From Toxonevra muliebris (taxonomy: Eukaryota > Arthropoda > Insecta > Diptera > Pallopteridae), in NCBI GenBank assembly GCA_963691655.1, contig OY829329.1, positions 12,166,708 through 12,230,707 on the forward strand: a stretch of 64,000 nucleotides of DNA, written 5' to 3'. The notes under the pieces were generated by a model. It saw only the letters and a program-made list of their open reading frames with translations. It was not told the origin of the DNA and searched no databases. A program made the translations under genes and the position numbers. How positions within the stretch are numbered: position 1 is the first letter of the stretch; every line of letters begins with the position of its first letter. Shown in pieces: positions 11,601-22,941 of this stretch.

Positions 11601-12632
11601 CATATCAAGTCCAGGAAATAGAAATTCTGCTAATGCTGTAAAAATGCTTAGTTCTAAAGTATGTATACTTTGAAATTCTCTTTTGTAATGTACACTATTC
11701 TGTAAACTTTTAGAAATTTTATGTAAAAATAACAATTGCTGGTAATTGAAGAAAAAATCCATAAAAGAAATTCATTTGAACTCAAACTTTCAACTGAATA
11801 CAGCTGAGTGCCAGAAATGAAAAAGAATATGAACGATGAGCACATTGCAAAATATATCTAGGAATTGAATCTTTAGAACAAGTAAATTGAGTGCTCCATC
11901 ATCAACAATGTTCAACGTTTCAACGTAGTACTTGGGTACTGAGCTTCAATGAAATTGTCACCATCAGAGGCAGTGATAGTAGTGGAGGCGATAGGCGATG
12001 GTGGCGTGGGGAATGAAGCGGGGAGTGAGGGGGGGCGGGGGGCAGGATGGATGGGGGAAGACGGTGTTTCTATGCGACGGTGTTGACATTTATTTTCATT
12101 CTCTTCTTAGTCGCTAGCCGCTGTTGTCAACACAAAGTATAACTGCCTGCCTTTCATCAGTACAAAGAGTAACCCACCCGTACTACTTGACTATTAAATA
12201 CACAAGTATTAGATACACATATACATACATACATACATACATTCATGCATATATAACTGACCAAAGGAACCACACAATAGATACGGACTATGAGTTTCTT
12301 CCTTCTACTTTTTTCCACCTCCTCCTCCTCAATACAACTGAGTAAATTCGCGCTCCTAGTTCGCCTAGGGTGAGGCGCGCTGAATCGTAAATTTAGAAAA
12401 TAAAAAGAAGGTACTCAAGTACACACCCAAAAAATATAAAAAGAATAACTGAATAAATGAAAGTAGAAAAAAAAAAAACTCACAAAACAAAAAGAGAAAA
12501 AAAAAAAAAAACTGAAAATAAAATGCGCTTGACTTGTGACAGACTCACAGAGGAGAACCATTAAAGGAATAGTAGTATAGAAAGAAAGGGTTTCACAGCG
12601 TATACGTACAATCCTCATGCGCTCATAGCACC

Positions 12633-12673
12633 CCCGCTCGCCCGCCTGCCCGCTCGCCCGCCTGCCCGCTCGC
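12633..12673. repeat. GC-rich minisatellite, 16-bp unit, about 2.5 copies
   Basis: Unit CCCGCTCGCCCGCCTG repeated at 12633 and 12649, with a partial third copy. It is strikingly GC-rich within an AT-rich window. Confidence 0.9.
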
Positions 12674-13023
12674 ACCCTTTTATCGGCACGACACACATCA
12701 CTATGGCATGGCGTATAGTGCCAGTGTCAGTGCTTCTTAATGGAAAACGCATTTACGATTTCGAAAATTTTCTTTGAATTTTTACCCCAAAACCAGAAAA
12801 ACAAAAATAATAAAATTGAAAAATAAAATAAAAATCTTACTACTATTTGAGCGCACTACATCCATACGTATTCTATATAATTTTATGATGAGCGATGAGA
12901 ATAAATAAAAGGGGGGGATGGTGCGGGTTAATGGTGGGAGAGAAATAGAGGAAGAGAAAGAGTAGCAGGGTTTGGATTTAATATGTACACACGTATGTGC
13001 GTGGGACATATTTGACACGTGAT

Positions 13024-13047
13024 TGTGTGTGTGTGTGTGTGTGTGTG
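13024..13047. repeat. (TG)12 microsatellite
   Basis: Uninterrupted TG run. Confidence 0.95.
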
Positions 13048-13620
13048 GAAAGAGTACTGTGTATGGGTATGTTTGTGTATGCATGTTTATATATATGAGT
13101 GTGCGGTGATGTATGTATGTATGTATGCATGTATGTAGTACGTACTCCGCTGTGTATTCTACTCTGCTGCGGTGTGCAATTTGGGCGCGTCATCATCATT
13201 TGTTTTTGATGGTTTGATTGACATACCCTTCTGTTGCTGTTATTGTTGTTCTTCTTCTTCTTCTTCTTCTTAGTCATGTAGTTGTTGTTGCTCTTGTATA
13301 TTCTTGTGTGTATGTATGTATGTACTTGTACTCTATATATTGTAGTCATCGTTATTATTATATATTTGTCGTTGTCGTTGTCGCTGTCGCTGTCGTTGTT
13401 GCTATTTCCATTACATAAGTTTGAAGCAGCAGAAGCAGCGCACTGTGTCACGTTACACGTTGTAGTGTGGTGTGAAATGATGATGTTTTAATGCTGCCAG
13501 GGTAACAAAGTGGTTGGGGATACTAGTATCAATCTAACCTCCTAACATACCTACATACATAACTAGGTGGCTTAGAGGGTAGGTTTCGTTGGTTGGTGTG
13601 TTGGCATGAGGCACACGATT

Positions 13621-15756
13621 TTGGCAACAACATATATTAATAATAAAATACTATTTGAAGTAAGTAGTGATTGTGTACTGAAAGCTAAAACCTTTTCGCT
13701 TCAAATACAATCACAGGATACGCTTGAATGTGTTAATCTTAAAGCTAATATAACTATAAATCTTAAGTTAAATTACCAGCCACTGAATTATTAAATGTAG
13801 ATTAAAGCTTGTCTTAAGTATAACCATCCTGATGATTTAAAATAAATTAAGTCAACCGAAATATGTTTAGGGTACAATTTAGATTCCATACTTAGTTGAG
13901 AGCTGGTTTTCAATTCCAAGTGAGTTTTTTTTAAGTCCGCCTTGAGTCGAGAGGAAAAACTGCTCATTAAACTTTCTCTATTGAGAATGATTTTTTCGCG
14001 GCAAAGTATGTGAAAATAACCATAGATACTGATGGCCTCTTGCTGTACACCACACTCCAGTACCTCCAATAATAAAACCATCTTCTGAATTTCTGCCCTA
14101 ATTTTGACTAAGCACACATTTTTTGAGCGGAACCTAGTAACGCACAATGTTATGCTAAATACTGCACATTGCACACTGAGTAGCGGAGTCCGAACACAAA
14201 AACACAGCGAACTATCTTTACTCTCTCCCGCCTTCAATCTATACATGTGAATGGAACACAATTTTCCCCTACCCCCCCCCCCCCCCCCAAATTTTATATT
14301 TCAATATTTGATATATAAAATTTGAGATTCTTTTTTATATTTTATTAATTTTAATTTAAGATTTGGTTATTTTGGTTGAATTAGGTAAGTGAATAAGGCT
14401 GTATTTAGGAGTGAGGTTTTTGGGATTCTGACCGCTACCACATCTCCTCTCCCTCCCGCCCCCGAAATGTGTAAACTTTCTTCTAATTTTTGATATTAAT
14501 TGCCAGTGGATGGAAAAAAAAGCCAAAAAGTCAAATGTAAAAAAATAAATTTGAAATCTTAGTTACACTATGCAATCAAATTACTATTATTTTCTTTGAC
14601 TTGAGGTTGATGGTTTTTATAGGTTAGTTACTCTTTTTGATTTAAAGTTTCACCCTTAAACAGCTTGAAAAGCTTAAAAATTAATATAAAAAAAAAGTGG
14701 AGAAAACTACCAGATCCTTGTAAACTTGAACTTATTTGGAGTTTTTCTACCATCTGATGACTCTTTCACCTTAAACTTGCCTACCATATTTGATCCGCCA
14801 TTTTGAATTTTTAAAATCTGACTATAGATTTTTAACCAGCGGGCCCTTAAACATTTCGGACCACTGTACTTTTCACGTTCTGTGTACATTTTTTTCCTGT
14901 ACCCCTAGAGATATACACTCCCACTGATTTAAGGGCGCATGCGAACCATTTGGCTTTAGGATCAATTAAAAGGGCATAATCCAGCCTTTTCTTTCTAAAT
15001 TTCGAAGTTTGTTGCACGTCATGGTTAAGCTCTACAATTTTTCTAAAATGGTCAAAAACGTTTTTTTAGAAGTTTTTTTTTCTAAATCGTGACGTGATGG
15101 AAAGTTTTTGATCTCAGATTCGTGCTCAGCATGAAAAATTTATTCACAAACACTAGAAACCATTTTATTCGCCACACCCATGCAGAGCAGTGTTATTGGA
15201 TCAGCTCCAAAGTTTTAACAGATAATCTTAAAATGTAATTAATTCTTTAGTCCATTATTGCTGGGAGATCTCATTCAATGCTGTGACTGCACGAATTTAG
15301 GAATATATGAAAACCTCATCCGGGTTCCTAATCATTGATAATGGCTAAAATTTACACTGATAATCATTTGAAAAAAGTGAGCCTCTGACTATTTTTGGCT
15401 ATGTTTGGTCATTTTTTAGGTTTGATACATGATCAGTGATGGCAAGTCAATGAATTATCAAAATTATGTTCTTCACGATATAAAAAAAAAAAATAAAATA
15501 GAATGCATTGGAGTCCGTATTGAATAAAATTGATTTTTTTGTCATTTTCGGCCATTTTTTTTTTTAAGTTAAGATTAAAAAAAACTCGGAAGCAAAAATT
15601 GTTTCTTAAGCTTCAAAATATTTATTTACTTTTGTCCCTAATCTGATAGGGTCCATCAAATTCATCATCGTATTTAATTTATTGTATTTAAACATCAGTT
15701 TCATAAAAATTATTTATGTATGTTTTCTTCGAAGGAAAACCTCCCCCCTCCTCCCC
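13621..15756. other. AT-rich DNA, no gene seen
   Basis: A 156-codon open frame on the minus strand at 13791-14261 has no recognisable domain, start context or splice support. The rest is AT-rich with A and T runs. The homopolymer C run at 14272 is listed separately. Confidence 0.45.
14272..14288. repeat. Poly-C run of 17
   Basis: Seventeen consecutive C residues, a likely spot for sequencing or assembly length error. Confidence 0.9.
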
Positions 15757-15783
15757 CCGAAACGAAATTCTGGCTACGGCCCT
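15757..15783. mobile_element. Solo hAT-like end
   Basis: The sequence ending GGCTACGGCCCTG, preceded by a C-rich tract, has the look of a DNA-transposon terminus (reverse complement CAGGGCCGTAGCC). I found no partner end upstream, so it is probably a truncated remnant. Confidence 0.35.
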
Positions 15784-16144
15784 GTAATTGAATTAGTGAG
15801 AAATAACACGAATAAACCCGAAGCAAGTTTGCTTTTACACACTCCCATTTTTGGCCGATTTTTCTAACCGATTTTCTCTTTGCTGGAGAGAGAGAGAGAG
15901 AGAAAGGGGAGACACAAGTAAATGAGTCGCAATCGGCTGTACTAACGATTTTAAAATGATTTTTGACGTTTTTTTTTTTTTTTTTTTTTGTAAATTTTGC
16001 ATCTCTGTTTCACTTATGTAAAACGAATAACCAATAAGAATAGAATCCACTAAAAATCGGTAGACTAACTGTTTTCAATGTGCGATGGCAGGGAGAGAGA
16101 GCAGGGAAAGAGATTTGTTTCTTGCTGAACTGGCCTACGCTATC

Positions 16145-16903
16145 CAGGGATGCCAACTCATTTTTTCTCTCTCCCCAAAAACCTTCGAGAAATTCCCCGA
16201 TTTTCGATCGAATTCCCCGCATTGGTATAATTTCATATTATAACAGCGCTACACGTACTTTCCATATAAACATTTTACAAAAACGAAATTGACCTCAGTG
16301 AGTATTATTTTAAGACAACCCTGAACTTTCTCGGTCCAAAACTTAACAAATTTTTATGGGACGGGTAGATTAATAGAAACGTACTTTCTGACTCCAGAAT
16401 TCTTAACATATAAGACATGGGATTTCTTTTGACTCAAATAAAAAATGGCAAAATCTTTGTTTTGAGAAAAACGGGTTCAAAGTTTTGATTATCGGTTTTT
16501 AACATATAAAATATAATTCATCTTCTTTATGATGGCTGACCGTCATTTGTAAGTTTATAGCAATGATTAAGAGTTAATCAGGTGCTGCACTCTGCGTTCT
16601 CTGAAATTTTTACAAAAAACTTTCGAAATATAATACTTTCAAATAGCACACTTTTTTTGAAATCGAATAAATTGCAGGGTCTGCTTAAGAAAATATGAAA
16701 ATTTTAAGACAAAAAATATGAAATATTTTATAATTTAAACGTTTTACATTACATAAAATTTGACAAAAAATATTTTACAGACTTTAATTACTAAAAGAGT
16801 TAACGACTTCAAATTCCCCGCAAAAAAAAAATCATTCCCCGATTCCCCGCACCAAGTAAAATTCCCCGTAAATCGGGGAATTCCCCACAAATTGGCATCG
16901 CTG
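16145..16903 (-). mobile_element. hAT-type non-autonomous element, family A, copy 2
   Basis: A 759-bp copy inverted relative to copy 1. The left end CAGGGATGCCAACTCA and right end ATTGGCATCGCTG are the family termini, the right one slightly decayed. Flanking 8-mers ACGCTATC (16137-16144) and ACGCTATG (16904-16911) match at 7 of 8 positions, which fits hAT-style 8-bp duplication. Internal sequence tracks copy 1 in reverse complement, with internal deletions. It has no transposase gene. Confidence 0.9.
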
Positions 16904-18379
16904 ACGCTATGCTGCGCTTTGTTTTCTCTTTTGTTGTGTTGCCATTTAGCGGAAAATTGCCGCAGGTTGCTCTGAGAAAGTTTTTTTAAGAGCATTTTGC
17001 TGATATGAAGTTCCCTTTTAGACTTGACGATTTTCATGCAATTTCACTTTGGGAACTTTAATAATTTTTTCTGTTCGTCTTTTTCGGCATTCGTTTCACA
17101 TGATTGCAAAAGAGTTGCAAAAGGTAAACATTAAAAAATCTCAGCAAAATTGCTGATACATACAATTGGAAATCGTCCCCTTTCATTTCCCCTCCCTAGC
17201 TTATAAAAAGCAAATTGCAGAGAAAAATTGAATGAAAAAAGCAGTGTCTAAAAGGGGACAAACAAAACGACAAAAAACTTGTGGTTTCTCATTCAAAGTA
17301 ATTTACTTTCAAAAAGATTTTCTGAAAAAAATTTTCGATTTAGAAAGTTTTTTTTTTTTTTTTTGAAAATAACTTGTAGCAATTTTCTTGTAGAATCTAT
17401 TCGTTGTCGATGTTGTTGAGATGGCTCTGACCAGGCCAGAGCCTATTCATCGTTCCCTAATAGTTGTGTAAATTTTGATATTATGACATACGCTGTATGC
17501 GAAACTCGAGTCCATTAAAGAATTGCGTCAAGAAATATTTCAAAGCACCATTCTTTTTCATAACCCACTAAGCATCAAATCATTCCTACAACACTCTCTT
17601 GTGCAGATGTTCCACCTATGTTCTATATAGTTACTCTCTTCGATAATCCCTAATGAGGCCTTCCTCATGAACTTCGTTTTATTGGGTACCCAAGTTATCA
17701 AAGTATGAGTACGCAACTTGTAATCCTTTTTTTTTTTTGATGCCGTTGTGCATGTGATTGCGCTGGTCTCTTAGTGTTAGATTCTTGCTAGGAACCAATT
17801 TTTTTTTTTCTGAAGATTGGACTATGTGATCGAAAGACTGCACTGCTGGTATTGTTCTCATTGTTTCAGAATTCTTTGCAAAAGAATCTTTGGCTTACTC
17901 TTTGCGACTACATGTCTAACGAGGCAAACACTCAGTCAATGATTTTTGAAGGGGAAAATTTCACCGCTTCTCGACGAAATAAGTTCAAAGTTGCGGCTTC
18001 ATTCGGTTCGGTGTCCGGTAGGTCCCGTTAGAATACAGCCTGTTGTAACTCCCTGGCTGCAAAACTTTCTATACGCACTTCTCGGTAATACAGCCGTTGC
18101 TATTCACCACTGTTGGATATTTATATTAATTTAAGGGCATCGTTATCTCGTTAGGCACTAATAATCGTAAGAAAATAATGTTTTTGCGGAGTTGGCTCTG
18201 GAATGTTTTTAATAGATGTTGAGGCATATCGTGGATATGTGCCGACGGCTTTTTATCTTCTTTAAAACGTTGCACTTTGGGCAAAACCAGCATGTAAAAG
18301 TTGATGTGACTAGATGCAAAAATGGCTGCGGCCTTAGGAAACTTTTTACTATTAATAATTATAATTAAAAACAAAAAAA
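16904..18379. other. No feature recognised
   Basis: AT-rich, with T runs at about 17348-17364 and two shorter ones near 17730 and 17800. No supported gene or transposon boundary. Confidence 0.45.
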
Positions 18380-18720
18380 CAAAAAGTATTTGCAGGAAGC
18401 TTATTCCATAAACGAATGATAATATAAAAGAAAAAAATTAATTATATCTGTAATGAGTACCGCGTTTACGCAGAATGCGTGAGTTTCGTTTCCAATTCGT
18501 GTACAGCATATGAACTGATGACATCAAATTGTGAATCTCCGTAGAACGTTTACCTTGAAAATTGCAGATTACGTTGCGATTGTATTACCATCAATGAATC
18601 AATTAACTGATTTGAAGATTCACTGTCTCTTATATTTTTAATCGCTTGACAACGAATTCGATCCAGAAGCTCCAGTTCAATTCGCTAAGCAGCTGCCTAT
18701 TATACATAGTATACAAAGAG
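18380..18720 (-). pseudogene. Possible non-LTR retrotransposon ORF remnant
   Basis: On the minus strand, from about 18690 down to 18400, broken frames read LDRIRCQAIKNIRDSESSNQ, then after a frameshift pieces resembling the end of a LINE ORF2 protein (a basic segment, then an SF-rich stretch). The pattern of a Leu/Ile-rich helix with RCQAI followed by a stretch ending in basic residues recalls the region after the reverse transcriptase domain. The match is by eye and weak, and the sequence is heavily decayed. Confidence 0.3.
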
Positions 18721-18934
18721 TATTAAACTTTATTTTTTTTCTCTCTTTCTTTCTCTTTGACATGGAATATGTTAAGCTGCATTTGGAACTCCCGAGCGAT
18801 TGAAGATTCTTTTGCGTAGAAATTGTAGCTAATAAATTTTCATCCGCGCAATCATTTACACCACCCGAACATTAGCTTCGAACAAACATCAAAAGCCATC
18901 TTGTTCACTTGCTTGGAGTAGATGACACAACAAC

Positions 18935-19126
18935 CAGTGTGGCCAACTTTTGTTTTTCAAAATCCGCTAAAATGAAGAAAAAACGCGTGTTTTCTTAAAA
19001 AAAAAGCGCTAAATTGTTTTCCTTATAAAAGTGCGAGCAAACTCAATACATTTAAACGGTTTCACTAATACAAGCACACATCTAATACTTCTAGTCAATG
19101 AAAATTTCTTCGATTTTTTTAAGATA
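18935..19126 (+). mobile_element. hAT-like element family B, left part, cut by mariner
   Basis: Starts CAGTGTGGCCAACTTTTG and runs closely parallel to 20918-21100 (shared CAAAATCCGCTAAAATGAAG, TATAAAAGTGCGAG, ACACATCTAATAC-like segments). It is interrupted at the TA at 19125-19126 by the mariner copy that follows. I do not see its right half beyond the mariner fragment. Confidence 0.7.
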
Positions 19127-19611
19127 TTGGAGTATGAATGTATAAACTCGTATTTTTTCGTAATTTGGACATTTATTGTGAAAAAGTGATTATAAATTTA
19201 TTCTTTAAAATATTGTCCATCCTTAGCCACAACCTTTTCCCATCTTTCTGGTAGCATACGGATTCCGCGTTGAAAGAACTCCTTTCAACTTTTGAGGCTA
19301 TCCACGAATCGACCCATTTTTTGAGTTCTTCGAAAGAACGGAAGTGCTGTTCAGCCAGGCCATGTGTCATCGATCGGAACAAGTGGTAATCAGAAGGAGC
19401 AATATCTGGAGAATACGGTGGGTGGGGTAGCACTTCCCATTTCAGCGTTTCGGCAACATGCGGCCGAGCATTGCCGTGCTGAAGAATAACTTCTTCGTGT
19501 CTATTCTCATATTCTGGCCTCTTATCCTTTAATGCTCGGCTCAAACGCATCAATTGTAGTCGGTAGCGGTCGCCAGTGATCGTTTCATTCGGTTTCAAAA
19601 GCTCATAATTT
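19127..19611 (-). mobile_element. Truncated mariner element, copy 1
   Basis: Begins after a TA with the mariner terminus (TTGGAGTATGAATG, one G short of copy 2) and carries, on the minus strand, the C-terminal half of a mariner transposase. Visible are LLKPNETITGDRYR, the block with the second catalytic position, and YSPDIAPSDYHLF with the third Asp. Compared with copy 2 it lacks 21 bp between HVA and ETLKW and is frameshifted near the C terminus. Homology stops at about 19611, so the N-terminal half and the other terminus are absent. The second catalytic Asp is Gly (HGNARPHVA). Confidence 0.9.
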
Positions 19612-20031
19612 TGCGGAAATTTTATGCTTGATCGAAATATACGAAAAACAGTGTAGAAAACAAAAATATATAGCGAAATAAATGGAGGGGAGGAAAAACA
19701 ATAAAACAAAGTATTAAATTCGACCATGACTGAATATGGGGTACGCTATATTTACCACTCTTGTAGGCATTACACTTAATTAAATTTAGATGTGGTGGAT
19801 CGTTGTATGTGTGGTGGGTACAGGTCGGAGAGAGCTCCGTTCAACTGATAAAAATTTAAAGAGTGCAAGAAAGCTTTTCACCTTGATTCGAGTTAGAGAG
19901 ACTTAAAGCTCTTTGAAGAGAAAAGATTTCTGATCGCTCTCTCGTAAGAGTGCTCTCCGATGTCTAACGTATGGGAATGATAACTGTTATGAAGTGTTGA
20001 GTTATTCGGCTCTTTTTTGTTCGTAGAGTCT
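19612..20031. repeat. Diverged copy of sequence also present after 21601
   Basis: The part at about 19940-20030 (AACTGTTATGAAGTGTTGAG, GCTCTTTTTTGTTCGTAGAG) loosely parallels 21645-21720 (AACTGTAATGAAGAACTAAG, TTTTCTTTGTTAATAGAGAG). The two transposons at 20040 and 20598 sit between them. It may be an old local duplication or dispersed repeat. Confidence 0.35.
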
Positions 20032-20039
20032 TCCATACC

Positions 20040-20578
20040 CACGGTTGCCACTTTGGTACAGTTCTACCAAAACTGGTAAATTTTTTTCCATTTTTCTGCT
20101 CTTGGTACATTGGTACATGTTTTTAAAATTTGGTACATTCTGTCTACAAAGTTAGCTTTCATAGTAATCAAGCATTGTAAACATATTTTGAAAATATTTT
20201 ACAAATTAGAAAATTGTTCAGACTTAGTAATTTTTTGGCAAAAAATAAGTTGTATCAAAAATGGAATAGACGAAATGTGGTTTGAAGATTGACTAAATTT
20301 ATATTCATGTTAATGAGCCTTCCTCATAGCTCAGCTAATGCTGAAAGAAAATTTTTTAACTTTAGTCTAATACAAAAAAAAAAAAAAAACAATTAAGGAA
20401 TAAATTTGAATTCAATACTCTTATTAATATAATGTTATATAATAAACTGACAAAAAGTTTTTAATAATGTTGTTTATTCTATATGAAAAAAATGGTAAAT
20501 TTTTCCCCCATTTGGTACATTTTTTTGTAAATATTGGTACAAAATAAAATGAGTAAGTGGCAACCGTGTCCATACCAC
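20040..20578. mobile_element. hAT-like element family C with perfect 8-bp duplication
   Basis: A 539-bp element with terminal inverted repeats CACGGTTGCCACTT and AAGTGGCAACCGTG. It is flanked on both sides by TCCATACC (20032-20039 and 20579-20586), a perfect 8-bp target-site duplication. The interior has TTGGTACA-type motifs repeated near both ends, as subterminal repeats. No transposase domain is present, so it is non-autonomous. Superfamily inferred from TSD length and the short terminal repeats. Confidence 0.88.
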
Positions 20579-20597
20579 GCAAGCTGTGACTGTGAAA

Positions 20598-21593
20598 CAG
20601 GGATGCCAACTCATTTTTTCTCTCTCTCCGATAACCCTCGAGAAATTCTCCGATTTTTGATCGAATTCCCCACATTGGTATAATTTCATATTATAACAGC
20701 GCTACACGCAGTTTCTATATAAACATTGTACAAAAACAAAATTGACCTCAGTGAGTGTTATTTTAAGGCGACCCTGAACTTTCTCGGCCCAAAACTTAAC
20801 AAATTTTTATGTTAGATTAATCGTACTTTCTGACTTCGGAATTCTAAACGCTTATAATATAAACTTTCAAAAACTTTCAACATTTTGGAGTTTATAATGA
20901 AAAATACGCAACAGGTTTTAAGCTTTTGCTTTTCAAAATCCGCTAAAATGAAGAATAAAACGAGTATTTTCTTAAAAAAAGCGTTAAATTTCGCTCCTTA
21001 TAAAAGTGCGAGAAAACTTTATACACTTAAACTTTTTCACTAATACAGGCACACATCTGATATTTCTAGCCAATGAAAATTTCTCAGATTTTTCGAAGAT
21101 ATTTGAAATTGAAAAAAACGAGCGTTTTAATTTTCAAATAGCACTAAAATCAGCGAGAAAAGCGCTGAGTTGGCCACACTGACTTTTGGACATCAAAGTT
21201 CTCAAAATAGAAGACATGTGATTTCTTTTGACTCAAATAAAAAATAGCAAAAACTTTCTTTTGATAATAACGGGCTCAAAGTTTTTAACATAGAAAAAAT
21301 CAACTTCATCTTCATCAATTTTTACAAAACACTTACGAAATATAATACTTTCAAATAGCACACTTTTTTAAAAATCGATTTCTCCAAACCAATAAATTGC
21401 AGGGCCTGCTTAAAAAAAGATAAAGATTTTAAAACCCAAAATATGAAATATTTCATAAGCTAAACGATTTACATTACATAAAATTTGACACAAAATCATC
21501 TACAGATCTGAACGACTTCAAGTTCCCCGCAAAAAACAGCTCATTCCCCGATTCCCCGTACTAAGTAAAATTCCCCGCAAGTTGGCATCGCTG
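20598..21593 (-). mobile_element. hAT-type element family A, copy 3, with nested insertion
   Basis: A 996-bp copy in the same orientation as copy 2, starting CAGGGATGCCAACTCA and ending GTTGGCATCGCTG. It is flanked by a perfect 8-bp duplication, CTGTGAAA (20590-20597 and 21594-21601). It is longer than copy 2 because a family B element (20912-21181) lies inside it. Perfect flanks suggest this is the youngest family A insertion here. It starts only 19 bp after the family C element. Confidence 0.92.
20912..21181 (+). mobile_element. hAT-like element family B nested inside family A copy 3
   Basis: Homologous to 18935-19126 and supplies the missing right half, ending in GAGTTGGCCACACTG, the inverse of the CAGTGTGGCCAACTTTTG start at 18935. 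The left terminus here is degraded (CAGGTTTTAAGC) and about 70 bp of unassigned sequence precede it. It must have inserted after family A copy 3 arrived, or been carried along in it. Confidence 0.75.
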
Positions 21594-21601
21594 CTGTGAA
21601 A

Positions 21602-22479
21602 CTAAAGCTAGCAAGTTCGTGTCTACTCGCGAAAGCACTCTCTAATACCCTATGTTTGGTCATGCTAACTGTAATGAAGAACTAAGTTACTCTGGTTTTC
21701 TTTGTTAATAGAGAGATAGAATCTAAGTTACGATAAGTTGAAGAAGTTGATGAGTATGCAACAAAAACCAAGCAAGTTCGTATCCACTAAATAATTAGCA
21801 GCTGCGGAATAATATTTTCTCCATCTGAAAATAGTTTTTCTAATATCTGCCGTCTTAGAAGGTACATATTGTCAATATTTAGAAAGACTCCAAATTACAC
21901 TTCTCCGTTTTTTTAAATACATTTTTTCAAATAGTTTTTAAGTGCAGTTAGGGTAAAAATTCAATTCTGATATTTTTAATTTTTTATTTCTTTTAAAAAT
22001 ATATGACACTTTTTTGCTTTTCATGTAAAAAAAAAAAAACAAAAATGTATCTATGAACTTTTATTGCCATGAGCTCGTGAAGCAGAAAATAATTATTTCC
22101 CTTTTTCCGTACCGTCGAGTAGTGGTCAAACGAATCGAAGGTATTACAATATCACGCTCCCGGAAATCAGCAAATCGACCTTTAGATATGATTGTCTTGC
22201 AGGGTACGAAACCCCGGTCTAGACATTCTAATTCTTCTACATAGACCTACCGAAATCGATATGCCACATATTAACTCGCCTTACCTAAAAAAAAAAACAG
22301 GCGCTCAATGATGGATTAGCCAGTAATTGATATCAAATTCAATTTAAGTTTGCGAATTGTGTTGAACGAACGGGATTAGGTTCATAAAGAAATCAGAAAA
22401 CATTTCTTACAATTCACCAATCATGGGTGGAATAGCACTATCATCTGTAAGCTTTTTTTCACGAGGAATAAAAACATTG
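21602..22479. other. No feature recognised
   Basis: AT-rich DNA. No reading frame above 65 codons and no transposon end seen. Confidence 0.45.
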
Positions 22480-22650
22480 AAAGCCGAAGTCAGTGCGAGA
22501 CTTCAACCCTAAACATCTCCTCTCGCTCCTCCTGGAACCACCGTTAAGTATTTCGCCGGAGGGCGTCTAGAACATTACTGCTCACTCGTCTGCTTTTCTT
22601 TTTTGTCGGTCTAGTCCGTTACCGTCCGCTGTGGGGTAGAGTAACTGATA
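22480..22650 (-). mobile_element. Possible R1-like LINE 3' UTR remnant
   Basis: A segment with GTGCGAGACTTCAACC and ACCACCGTTAAGTATTT resembles 3' flanks of the R1-like fragments at 48290 (CACCGTTAAGTATTTAG) and 55385 (GTGTGAGACTTTAAC). No coding part is preserved, and the similarity is short. Confidence 0.3.
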
Positions 22651-22739
22651 CCCTGGTTTCTGCGTTCGATTAACCGTGACAGCTATTATTGGTCTGACAG
22701 CGGAGTGAAGTGGCGCGGGAGAAAGTTTTTATAGGTGGG

Positions 22740-22941
22740 AGTGGTCTCATTCCAGTATGAAGCACCGTGACGTCTGGGTCTCCTTGGCGTTTATTTTTAT
22801 TTTATTTTTTTTTAGCTGCGCCTTATTACTTCAACCGATCAGCATGGTCTCATTGCAGTCGGCAGCACCGTTTCGTATAAACGCAGGAGATGTTTGGGTC
22901 TCCTTGGCGTAAATTTTTCCTTTGGGCTGCGCCTTATTGCT
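22740..22941. repeat. Imperfect direct repeat, about 105-bp period
   Basis: Two units share TGGTCTCATT, GCAGCACCGT/GAAGCACCGT, GGGTCTCCTTGGCGT and GCTGCGCCTTATT in the same order (about 22740-22828 and 22845-22941). The second has a small insertion. No function assigned. Confidence 0.75.

Larger units (their letters stand above)
11601..13620. other. Microsatellite and GC-skewed simple DNA, no gene
   Basis: Contains a G-rich patch at about 11975-12060, CATA tracts near 12220, A-rich runs, a GC minisatellite and a GT microsatellite (listed separately), and GTT/GTC triplets at 13230-13400. Reading frames here, including one of 157 codons on the minus strand at 12978-13451, are translations of these repeats: Asn-rich, His/Thr-rich or Val-rich strings. 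Confidence 0.55.

Noticed and set aside
12978..13451. 157-codon minus-strand frame with Asn and His/Thr runs
   Set aside because: Direct translation of CA, CATA and AAC/GAC microsatellites.
19173..19727. 184-codon intact transposase frame
   Set aside because: The first 40 or so codons come from flanking DNA beyond the mariner homology (which ends near 19611), and the C terminus is frameshifted.
20912..21181. Perfect 8-bp duplication for the nested family B element
   Set aside because: The left terminus is degraded and the flanking 8-mers do not match; only homology and the right terminus support it.
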